Source of the DNA: Setaria digitata
Lineage: Eukaryota; Nematoda; Chromadorea; Rhabditida; Setariidae
Assembly: GCA_003640385.1 (NCBI GenBank)
Contig: RCAB01000276.1
Location: forward strand, 21,565-85,564
Reading direction: 5' to 3'
Length of the DNA stretch: 64,000 bases
Shown piece after piece: positions 52,292 to 64,000 of this stretch. The notes under the pieces were generated by a model. The model was given only the letters and a program-made list of their open reading frames with translations, ran no database searches and had not been told where the DNA came from. Every line of letters starts with the position of its first letter. Within the stretch, counting starts at the first letter, position 1. Made by a program: the position numbers and the translations under genes.

Positions 52292-52405
52292 CATCTAGCA
52301 GTTTATCAGTGAGGCTATCTTCTCCTTCAGAAATTCATCTACCAGTTTATCAGTGAGGCTATCTTCTCCTTCAGAAATTCATCTACCAGTTTATCAGTAA
52401 GGCTA
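52292..52405. repeat. 44-bp tandem repeat, about 2.6 copies
   Basis: Units begin at 52292, 52336 and 52380 with CATCTA(G/C)CAGTTTATCAG; the third is partial and diverges after GGCTA. Units 1 and 2 are nearly identical. Confidence 0.9.
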
Positions 52406-52410
52406 GAAGA

Positions 52411-52458
52411 ATTGATAGATATTTCTGAAGGAGAAGTCCTTTAGAAATATCTATCAAT
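52411..52458. repeat. 16-bp perfect inverted repeat
   Basis: ATTGATAGATATTTCT (52411-52426) and AGAAATATCTATCAAT (52443-52458) are exact reverse complements with a 16-nt spacer. The spacer side contains ATTTCTGAAGGAGAAG, the reverse complement of part of the neighbouring 44-bp unit. Confidence 0.9.
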
Positions 52459-54107
52459 CTATCAGTGCCTCTAACATATTGTTTACTAGTCCACGAATAT
52501 AACATATGTGCGAAGAATTTTTTTCTTTTTTTTTTTTTTTTTGAGAATTTTTCTGCTTGAGAAAAATTTAATTGCAAATTTTATTTTTTCAGGAATTCTG
52601 TCCCGGAATGTTTTATTAGGATTTTCATCTATTTACATACTAGTCTTATAAAATAAATTTTCTCTCTCTTTTTCTTTCTGCTGAAAAGAAAAAAAATTTT
52701 CTTTTTTATCCATTTTACTATCTAAGCTGTCGATTTCCTGATTCTTTTAATTCTTTTAAACAATGAAAAAATTATATTGCTACTTCTTTTTAAATTGCTT
52801 ACACAATAGCACAAATCTCAAATTTAATTATTTCATTTCATTGCTCATTCAGCAAATGAAATCACTGGAAGAGAAAGATTCGAATTCAGCCATGATGAAA
52901 TAGTGATGTTATCAGCATAATTTATCAGCATGAGTAATATGAGTTCTTTGATAGAAATATTCAAATTTTCCGATTAATCAATATCAAATATTCATTTCGT
53001 AATGCTATAATTATCAATTATAATAATAATGATATCAGCCAGTAGAAGACTTTAGATTTCAGTAACTGTCAGAATAATTACATCGAAATGAAACTATTAT
53101 GTAAACGTTATCAAGATGCAGTGATTACAGCAAGTCTTTTTTTTTTTTAATCAGAAGATCAATTTATCGAAATTCATAAAAATTAATCGTCCTTGGATAA
53201 AAATTGCATCATTCAATTTTCTTGATAATTTTGGTGTCTTACTGCAATATTTATTTTATTCATATAATCATAATAATTTATCACGCATTTTTACTAACTT
53301 ATTTAATTCATCAACTTACCTATTTAATCAGTTATTATGCTGAAAATGATTAGTCCTTGAATTATTTCATTTCTGCAAGCGATTCTGATTCGTATGCTTA
53401 TATAAATAAATTCAATGATAATTAAAAGTGTAAACTTCTACAAAAACTAATTAAACTATCCCGATTGCTATGAAAAATATGTCGTATAAAAGCAAAAATT
53501 GAAATGTTCAATGCTCCTACTAGTGTTTGTGTTCATGCACCACACTTCTAATTACGAGAAAAAGAAAATGAACCTTTTCCATGATAAAATCCTCAATGCT
53601 TTATCAGGGAGATACTTTTATTCATGGAACACCACTCCACAACCTGAATGATAATTTTAACGTAATAATACAGAATAACTCACATGCTCGTCCATCCACT
53701 GTAATTGCTGCTCTACGTAAGAAACTAAGAAACGCCTTAATAGCTCCATTTGTCTTTCGTTTTTGATATATACATATATATGGAAGGAGAAAAGCATGTC
53801 AAAAAAATTTTATTCAGAAATGGATATTAAATCACAGAAAGGTAGCATTAAAACCGAAATATCTCGGGACAGCTTTGTATACACAGTGACATTTCTATAA
53901 CATTCATTTCTTCAGAAAATGATGCAGGTACGTAGTATGATTAGAACGAAAAGTGTGCAGAGATAGACGAGAGAAGGTAATACGTACTCGCACGAAAAAT
54001 TTTTTGGTTTCTACATTTGAAAATTAACATATTATGCCTTACATTCCATGTTAGAAAAAAAACCGTTTAAAATAATCGGAGAAGGTGATTAGAGGCACCA
54101 CTACAAG

Positions 54108-54372
54108 ATAAGGAATTAATCAAGGACGAAATTTTTATGAGTATTATTGCCTGAAACCAACAGTCCCTTCTGCTCTCATGCAAATCCCCGCAGGGAGCCT
54201 AACAGAACCAACAAATCATAACCTTGCTTTTTTTTTTTTNATAAGGAATTAATCAAGGACGAAATTTTTATGAGTATTATTGCCTGAAACCAACAGTCCC
54301 TTCTGCTCTCATGCAAATCCCCGCAGGGAGCCTAACAGAACCAACAAATCATAACCTTGCTTTTTTTTTTTT
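54108..54372. repeat. 132-bp exact duplication flanking a single N
   Basis: 54108-54239 and 54241-54372 are the same sequence, each ending in a T run, with the only N of the window between them at 54240. Most likely an assembly joint where overlapping contig ends were not merged. Confidence 0.92.
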
Positions 54373-54595
54373 CACAGAAATGCTCACAAAATACTACAGA
54401 TAGCAATGTGCTGATTGCTTTTTTCGTTGATTTCATTTCTTTGCAACTGACCCAACTAATAATTTCTTTGCAAAAAACACAGCATTTCGATGAGCTACCC
54501 AACCATAACTTATTGTGAAGTCACTAAAAAAGAGTACCAAAAAATAAATCTGGCAGCAATTCACAGAGTTCAATTCTGCATGAATGATCACTTTT

Positions 54596-57080
<2,485 letters not shown>

Positions 57081-58554
57081 CGTTTTGACAATCTAGCTAT
57101 TTCTTTTATTTCTCTAAGCTTTCTTCACCGATATCCTTTCACAGTGCAACACTTTTTTTTTCCTACAACCCAAAATCGATGACCAGCTCTGTACGTGATA
57201 ATAAACCGATAACTTCTGAAAGCAAAAACTCACCATGCTGATGACATGATCAGCAAGACAAAGTAACATAATCATTTAATAGCAAAATAAATGATGTAAT
57301 TAGTATATTATTGATTCTTCTTGCACCTATCGCTGATATTTTATCCAGAAATGATATAAACATCAGTGATCACCGTCGCAAATTCCACTTTACCAACTAA
57401 TTGATAATTTAAATCCGCACTAACTACAAATCTAAGCAGCAAATGACAATAACAAGTTACGCGCTCTAAGCAATAAATAAACAAAAGAGGATAGGAATAG
57501 GGTAGTGGTGAGGGAAGAAGAAACGTTTATGAAACACATAAATGCATAAATGTCTACCTCAAAATCAAACAATGAGTAATAGTAACTCTTTGCCAAGAAG
57601 AAGCCGCCAAATGAAGAGCCAACAAATGCAACAACCGCACCGATGTCCAAGAACCGATCAACTAACTGCTAATTCAAATAATTCCTTTATAAATATTTCT
57701 CAACTTACCATTTCTTTTCTTTTGAAACAAATTAAAAAAAAAAAAAAAAGTATGCAAAACATATTTCTTATGCATAATATCTCGAATTTACACTAGGAAA
57801 AAAAAAAATTATATACAAAATATGTTTTGTACAATAAGAGAGATTTACAGCGAACATATTTTGTAATAATTCAAATTTACATTAAAAAAAAAAAAAAATT
57901 GCATGAGAAAGATTCATTATATGGTAATATTAGGGATGAAAAATAAAAATGACTAGTCATCTTCCTTTTCAAGTTTTATAATGATAATTAAAATAGTGAA
58001 TTAGTTGATGCAATGAATAACTGAACGAATTATTAGACTAAATTAAACTGATAAAATGAGTTACACACGTGTACAACTACTACTGTTAATGAAGCATCTC
58101 AAATTTTAATTATGTCGATAATGGTAATCAATTTCATGTTCTATTTCCTGTGCTAATTACACGATTATTATGATTATTTTATGCTATGATATTTAGCATT
58201 AGTTACACCGATTAATCCTTTTTATTTAACATTTCTAATATCAACATGTGAACAGAAAAACCTCCCATATTCATTAAAATGAGAGCTATTTAATTAATTA
58301 TTCAGTTTCTCCATCAATTTCTTTATCTTCCCTGCATTATCATTATCAAAAGATAATTGAAAAGTGCTCCAATTACTTTAATTACTTTCAAAGGATGGAT
58401 TACTGAACTGATCCAGTCATCGAGAGTGGATCAGCACAATGATTCATCATGATAAGATAAGCGGGAAAGTGAAAAGGTATGTGATAGAGGAAGAATTAAG
58501 TACTGATATGCATGCTACTGCATCAATATGCAAAGAAATTCACGAAGCCCGCTT

Positions 58555-58595
58555 ACAGGTATATCTGGGACATGCCACAGGTATATCTGGGACAT
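58555..58595. repeat. 19-bp tandem duplication
   Basis: ACAGGTATATCTGGGACAT occurs at 58555-58573 and 58577-58595, a period of 22. Confidence 0.9.
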
Positions 58596-59210
58596 ACTGG
58601 TGATTCTGAATCACCAACATAATCTCATAAATCCCGATGACAAAAGTGAATTTATGTAAGATTTTGTTGCAGCCAATATTGTTATTTGTTTGATTTAGGA
58701 AAAGGAGAAGAAACTGCGATAGCTGAAGGAAAATGAGAAAGAGAGGAAGTAGTGAAAAGGAAGTTGAAGCTCTTATTCGGATGATGCAACTGGACCACCT
58801 GACCCAGACGAACTCAGATTGACCTCACCGGTATCCCTACATTTTCACCATCTTCAAGACATTTCAAATCCCAGCGCCAATGACTTTTCGGTATTTAGCG
58901 GCTACTGACTACTAAACGATTCACGGCTCAGAACACGGTCCGACGTGACTTGCTGACGTAAAGTCTTGCCTTTCAAGTTCGCTCTTGCTTGTATACACGT
59001 AGGCTTCATTGACGTATTCAGTCGATTGCTTATCCGTCTGCTTAGTCACTTACGTATTTGATTAGTCACATATGTATTCAATTAATTGCTTATATATTTG
59101 ATCACTTGTTTACTTACGTGATGTCACTTAATTGCTTGATCAGTTACTTTCTGCTATGATCAGTTATTTATATGTTCCAGCAGTCCGTTATTACTGATAT
59201 AAATTTATTT

Positions 59211-59218
59211 GGTTGCAG
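59211..59218 (+). promoter_or_regulatory. Possible spliced-leader acceptor of the heme-lyase gene
   Basis: GGTTGCAG ends at 59218, 27 nt before the ATG at 59246. Confidence 0.4.
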
Positions 59219-59245
59219 AATTGTTTCGTGTCAGAATCCAACAAA

Positions 59246-61190
59246 ATGGGCAATTGGCAGTCATTCCAGTCATCGTATGAATCTCCTCAACCTAAGGTAA
59301 TACTTTCAGTTTTCAGCTATAGTAGTACTTGTTATCTCATGTTTTATTTCATATTTCATCGGCATAAGACTTTACTAATTTTAGGCATCAAAGCTCAATT
59401 GCCCATACGAATCGGCTAAAAGTCAGCCTGGAGCTGAGAAGGAAAATGTTGCTCAAGCAGTAGCTTCAGGATGCCCAAGGCATCAAGATATATCGGGAAA
59501 TAAAAGTGATGGATGTACTTCGGAGTCTGAATTCAGTGTGCTAAATGCTGTAAGTTACCTTTCATCAATTCTTGTTATGGAATATTCTTTGCGTAGTTTG
59601 TTATATTAATGGTTTGATTGAGAAATATTCAGATGTTCTATTTTGCATTCTTTTACCATTAAATATGTCTCATAGATTACAGATGCCTAAACCTAATCAA
59701 AAGCCTTCTCCTGGTCAACCATTTCCGTTAAGTACTGAACGGCAGCGATCTACAATTCCGAAAGCTACAGAGGATGGTTACTGGGAATATCCGTCGGAAC
59801 AAATGTTTTGGAACGCAATGTTGAGGAAAGGTATTGTTAGTTTATAAAATATTGGCGATTTTCTTGTAGATTTTTCCTTTATAATTTGTTAAAAATTATA
59901 TGTTAAAACACCTATCGACGATTATTGCAGGATGGCAATGGAAGGATGATCAGATTAGCGCGACAGATATGAATAAAATTATCAAAATTCATAACGCAAA
60001 TAACGAAGAAGTGTGGCGTGAAATCTTAAAATGGGAAATGCTTTTGCATCCGTTAGGTTTTTTTAAAGGAAACATTTCTTTGTAATTAGTTATTTTTTTT
60101 AGTGCAGTTGCAATTGATGCTTAAGTCTAGCATTTTTTTTAGTTCATGCTTTTCGAAATTGTTTGAGCCTCTATAGTATTTTTCTTTATCGAGAAATTTA
60201 GTAAATTGAAAATATGATTACTGAGTAAATTGGAAATATGATTACGTATTTTATCCCTTCTTCACGTATTTCTCATAGTCAGCTGAACTTTGATAAATCC
60301 AAAAAGCTTTTCATTAATTTATAATTAATATCGCATCTTATAAATAGTAAGTTGCAGTGAATGTGACTGTCCAAAGTTGAAACATTTCCATGGCAATTCG
60401 CAAAAGATTTCCCCACGAGCGCGAATAAGACAGCTGTTGGGGTTTGTTTTGTTTAGGGTTCATTATGAATAATTTTTTCGAAGACTTTAGTAGAAGTGGG
60501 ATTATGAATTGCAATTACAACTAGCTTCCTTCAAAATTCTTCCAATAGTGAATTCATCTAAAGGAATCCCTATTTTCAGATACGATTTGCCATTTGATCG
60601 GCATGACTGGACAGTAGATCGATGTGGACAAAAAGACGTTTGTTTGTTCTTTTTTTAACTTATATTTCTAAGAGGGTCGAATTTAAAATTTCAACTTCTG
60701 ATAGGATTAGTGGGTTTAGTGGGGAATTATCTGGTAGAAAAAGGGACGAGAGCAGGGTGGAAATTCTTTGCATATCTGTAAGTATTAAAATTTTGTTTTG
60801 GACCTTTTGAACCCATGGAATTTTCTTTCTGCGGAAGCCGAGGAACTTTTGCTTTCATTTTAGAATATGAGCGAGCAGACTGGACAGTTGCTCTTTAAGT
60901 GATTGCAGTATGCTTATTGTGAAATAGATATTTTTGTCGTTTTCATAATTCGTTACCTTCATTACCATTAAAATAATACAAAATTTTAGGTTCATTATGT
61001 GATCGATTTTTATGATGGTGGCGCTGTTGATCCAAAATCGAAATTGTTCACTGTACTGGATGTCCGTCCAGCAATGAGCGACTTTGGAAATGTGTGGGAT
61101 CGAATGGTTGTTGCGTATTGGCGTTTCAAATTTGAAACACTAGGCCTTACTCCGAAATTTCCCTTATATCAGAAAAAACAAAATCCTTGA
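59246..61190 (+). CDS. cchl-1: Holocytochrome c synthase (cytochrome c heme lyase)
   Basis: Attaches heme covalently to apocytochrome c in the mitochondrial intermembrane space. Exons: 59246-59296, about 59385-59550, about 59681-59830, about 59932-60052, about 60359-60449, about 60580-60640 and about 60991-61190. Two CP heme-regulatory-type motifs are near the N-terminus (LNCPYES and SGCPRHQD). The catalytic domain follows: [20 protein letters not shown], then [94 protein letters not shown], in family order. The heme-ligand His of the animal enzymes is expected in the first half of this domain; I did not assign it residue by residue. Length fits the family. It sits about 1.4 kb upstream of COX15 on the same strand. 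Confidence 0.95.
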
Positions 61191-62558
61191 TGTTTTCTTT
61201 CCGGATGTTTTCCTAAACTTCGGAGAATTTCATGCTTCCCAAATTTCTAATTTGTTCTTCACCCGTAAAGTCGGAGATGCTTTTAATTTTCAGCACCAGT
61301 GAATATTTATGTTTTAACTACCGGTGAATACTGTTAAAATATGAGATGCTTGTCTTATGTTAATTGTTAAGGTACTGTTTTTATATCCACGCGATAAGTT
61401 ACTGCTCAAAAGTTCTCTTCTACGCCTATAACAGTGGTTGAGATCTTCATTCCATTGACATCAATAGAAACAGCAGTCTGGTTTGTCGATGCTACGAAAA
61501 GTGAAATCAAGCTATGTAATGGACGATTTAGAAATTTCTTTAAATTATATGCTGTTTAATGACCACTTGGTGTATTAGACTCAATAGCGAGAAGATTACG
61601 CAGTATTTGGATAGTTAAGAAATAGCTGAATAAGTATCGTTTACTTAAATATACCTTATTTAATTAGAGTCCTTTCTGACTTATGCCCATTTATCTTGTT
61701 GTAATTAGATTAATCTTTCATAGTGATGTCGTATCACTAAACTTTTTACCATTCTTCATAATTTACCGTTTTGTTCCCTCTAGTTTTGTTGTGTCTTATT
61801 TTTTTTTCCTCAGTCTGAATTATTTCTGCTCTTTCAGCCAAAAATATTGGTTCAAAGTTAAAATTAGCATACCTCGTTGTATTTAAGCCATTTCAAGTCA
61901 GTATTCTTTTTTTCAACTTGATTTAATGTGATTGTCGACAACTAGTCCAACCATATTGCTTCATATTGTTACGCTCGTATTTAATTATTGCGTTGAAATC
62001 GGATTAATTAGTGAGATTTAGATTAGGTCTTTCTCTTCTCTTAAGGCTTTTTTCTTCAGGTCTTCCTATTAATTCTTCATTTAATAGGATAATCTTAGAT
62101 TGGCTAATTCAGCTTTCCAAAATTTTAACCCTTAACCATTTGTGTTCAGGTATGGATTGTCTGAAAGCTTTAGCATCTTTTCTTAACAGTTTGTGAGGTA
62201 ACCCACAAAAATAATTGTACTATAAAATAACACTGTTTCAATATAGCAAATAGATCATATCATTTTTGTAGTAGAATTTTGTTATTGTGGTGTTACCTCT
62301 CTCAGTTCTGTGTAATAGAGTTTGCTTATAAATCATTTTTTTCTTCTTTTTTTTTTGCTTGAGATTAAGCTGACTACAATCAACCGTATATGAGGTTGTT
62401 AATATTTTGCATTTACAACAAGTACAGTTTTATATTAAATGGAAAATGCTTCTTTATTTGTTCATTATTGTTTACACTCATTATAGTAATTTTATAACAA
62501 AAGAAAAACGAACGAAAATTAAAAATAGAAAACAAAATAAAGGAAATGTATTTCAGCG
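61191..62558. other. Spacer between heme-lyase and COX15 genes
   Basis: About 1.4 kb, AT-rich. Holds the heme-lyase 3'UTR. No exon recognised; open frames at 61683-61886 and 62011-62196 are hydrophobic low-complexity. Confidence 0.5.
62551..62556 (+). promoter_or_regulatory. Probable spliced-leader acceptor of COX15
   Basis: TTTCAG ends two bases before the ATG at 62559, as at the DJ-1 gene. Confidence 0.55.
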
Positions 62559-63856
62559 ATGTCATTCCTTACTCACCTTTTGTCTGGTCGAACATCTATC
62601 AACATTGGAAAAGCATCACTTCTTACTGGTCCATTATTTGGTAATAACATCAGACAAACACTAACCTTCTTTAAACTTTCGCGAATGTTAGTGCTTTTGA
62701 TTGATTGGAATTTACGTCGAACTGTTAGCAATTGCAATTCAAATGATAGGGATCATGTTTTTTCTTATGGTTCTTTCGGGGACCTGTTGATGTTGATTAT
62801 CATTTCGCTAATTGATGAAGCTATTCTTATTCGCTTCAGATCAGATTCTCTCCAAAGACGTGTAGTGCTTGGAGTTCCACTGTCATGTCACCTAACCCCA
62901 TCACAGCGTCGAACAATCGGAGCGTGGTTATTAGGATGCGCTGGAATGGTTTATGGTGCGGTTGCTTTGGGTGGTGTTACCAGGTGCGATTCAATTTTCC
63001 AGCATATTCTCGCCGTTTCTTAATCTGTGTAATTAGTTCAAAATTAAAAATTACTTAGAATTTTCAGGTTGACTGAATCAGGACTTAGTATGGTTAATTG
63101 GGATTTGTTCCGTACAATGAAACCACCATGGGGTAAGGAGCAGTGGGAAATCGAATTTGAACGTTATAAGCAATTCCCGGAATATAAGTTGTAAGTTGTT
63201 TATTACTAACATATCGAGCAGGACTAGTTTAATAATATTTGATTGATTTGGTTTTTTCAATTTTCGGCTATTTATAGAACATGATGTGGTACTAAACAAT
63301 GCTGATTTTTCTTCGTTTCTTAAGTTGGGTTCATAAAAGAATTCATAATCTACCATACTTTAGCAAAAGTAGCAATGAAGAGATGACATTGGCAGAATTT
63401 AAATTTATATGGGCAATGGAATACATTCATCGAATGTGGGGACGAGCACTTGGTATCGTTTTCCTGGTTCCTTGTGCATGTTTCTGGGCTAAAGGTCGCT
63501 TTTCTTCTGCAATGAAAAAAAGGATGCTTATTGCTGGCACTCTGATTTGCTTTCAAGTAAGTTATAAGTTATTTTGTTTATATTAACTCGGTTGCTTATT
63601 TGATAACTAGAAGTTCTGTTCCAAATCCTACGTTTTTTTTAAACCAAAGAAGTCCGAGAGTGGCCATTATTCACACTCTTTCTAGGGATTGATTGGTTGG
63701 TGGATGGTAAAGTCAGGATTGGATCCAAACAACAATTCTAACAAAGAAATACCTCGTGTTTCGGAATATCGCTTAGCCACCCATCTGACGCTAGCTTTTG
63801 TTCTGTACACCGTGTTTTTGTGGACTGGTCTTTCACATATTTTTACGCCCTACAAC
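62559..63856 (+). CDS. cox-15: Heme A synthase COX15, 3' end outside window
   Basis: Inner-membrane enzyme that oxidises heme O to heme A for cytochrome c oxidase. Exons: 62559-62983 (it may contain a small intron), 63068-63190, 63364-63556 and 63686-63856, the last ending at a GT donor; the rest is off the right edge. The first about 115 residues are a presequence-like region of poor conservation. Then come [20 protein letters not shown] (first membrane segment), [51 protein letters not shown] with its heme-ligating His, [15 protein letters not shown], and [18 protein letters not shown] with a second conserved His. The start is fixed by the acceptor directly upstream. The first 154 codons are open without splicing, longer than usual before the first membrane segment, so part of 62640-62836 may be spliced out, but no in-frame intron was found. 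Confidence 0.94.
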
Positions 63857-64000
63857 GTGTGTTTTTACTAAAGTTTATTTGAAATGATTGTCTTTGGTGA
63901 GGGAATTACTACTGCTATAAATTTACTTTCCTTAAATTTTATGTTTCTACTGGTAATATACAGGAGCTGAATAATAACTTTGTTTTAAAGGCGATTTTTT

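Larger units (their letters stand above)
52044..54595. other. Intergenic region with tandem and inverted repeats and an assembly seam
   Basis: Promoter side of the EB-module gene and 3' side of the tubulin gene. It contains a 44-bp tandem repeat with an inverted partial copy (52292-52458) and a 132-bp duplication around an N (54108-54372). No exon identified. Confidence 0.6.
57081..59245. other. Intergenic between divergent tubulin and heme-lyase genes
   Basis: About 2.2 kb. A runs near 57732 and 57882, a 19-bp tandem duplication at 58555-58595, and a stretch at about 59020-59160 of degenerate repeats built from TTGCTTA, TCACTTACGTAT and GATCAGTTA. No exon identified. Confidence 0.55.

Noticed and set aside
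53581..53766. 61-codon plus-strand open frame between the EB-module and tubulin genes
   Set aside because: More balanced composition than most chance frames, but no homology, no in-phase partner exon and no splice acceptor tied to its start.
59020..59170. Degenerate TTGCTTA/TCACTTACGTAT/GATCAGTTA repetition, considered as a CRISPR-like or satellite array
   Set aside because: Units are short, irregular and diverged, with no constant spacer; a decayed simple repeat in a eukaryotic genome is the better reading.

Overview
The window is a piece of nematode nuclear genome. It is AT-rich, and every gene is split into many short exons by GT..AG introns. Several genes have a pyrimidine-AG splice acceptor a few bases before the start codon with no upstream coding exon, as expected for spliced-leader trans-splicing. 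There is also a secreted EB-module protein of nematode type. The long homopolymer A/T tracts and gene content fit a spirurid, probably filarial, nematode; this assignment is inference. No bacterial, viral or transposon-encoded gene was seen.

Layout, left to right. 2-5759 (+): the 3' two-thirds or so of NOL6, a nucleolar rRNA-processing factor. 6172-8452 (+): snurportin-1. 9387-12567 (+): an unrecognised coiled-coil protein. 16178-22280 (+): a DCAF17-like CRL4 substrate receptor. 23657-30045 (+): FAD synthase. 33906-34250 (-): a small membrane protein of unknown function. About 34389-39113 (-): an RNF14-type RBR ubiquitin ligase. 42215-44251 (+): the mitochondrial oxoglutarate/malate carrier. 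46715-48072 (+): DJ-1. 48661-52043 (-): a secreted multi-EB-module protein. 54596-57080 (-): a beta-tubulin. 59246-61190 (+): holocytochrome c synthase. 62559 to the window end (+): heme A synthase COX15, running off the edge.

Most genes are housekeeping. Two themes stand out. NOL6 and snurportin-1 are RNP-biogenesis genes placed head-to-tail about 0.4 kb apart, like an operon pair. Cytochrome c heme lyase and heme A synthase, the two mitochondrial heme-using steps that feed cytochrome c and cytochrome oxidase, are also neighbours on the same strand. FAD synthase, the oxoglutarate carrier and DJ-1 add to the mitochondrial and redox content.

The gaps between genes are AT-rich with many A and T runs. 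They hold a few small repeats, one GC-rich hairpin, and an exact 132-bp duplication on either side of a single N at 54240, which looks like an assembly error. Exon ends were worked out by eye from frame and GT/AG signals; those given as exact are in-frame joins, and the rest are approximate.
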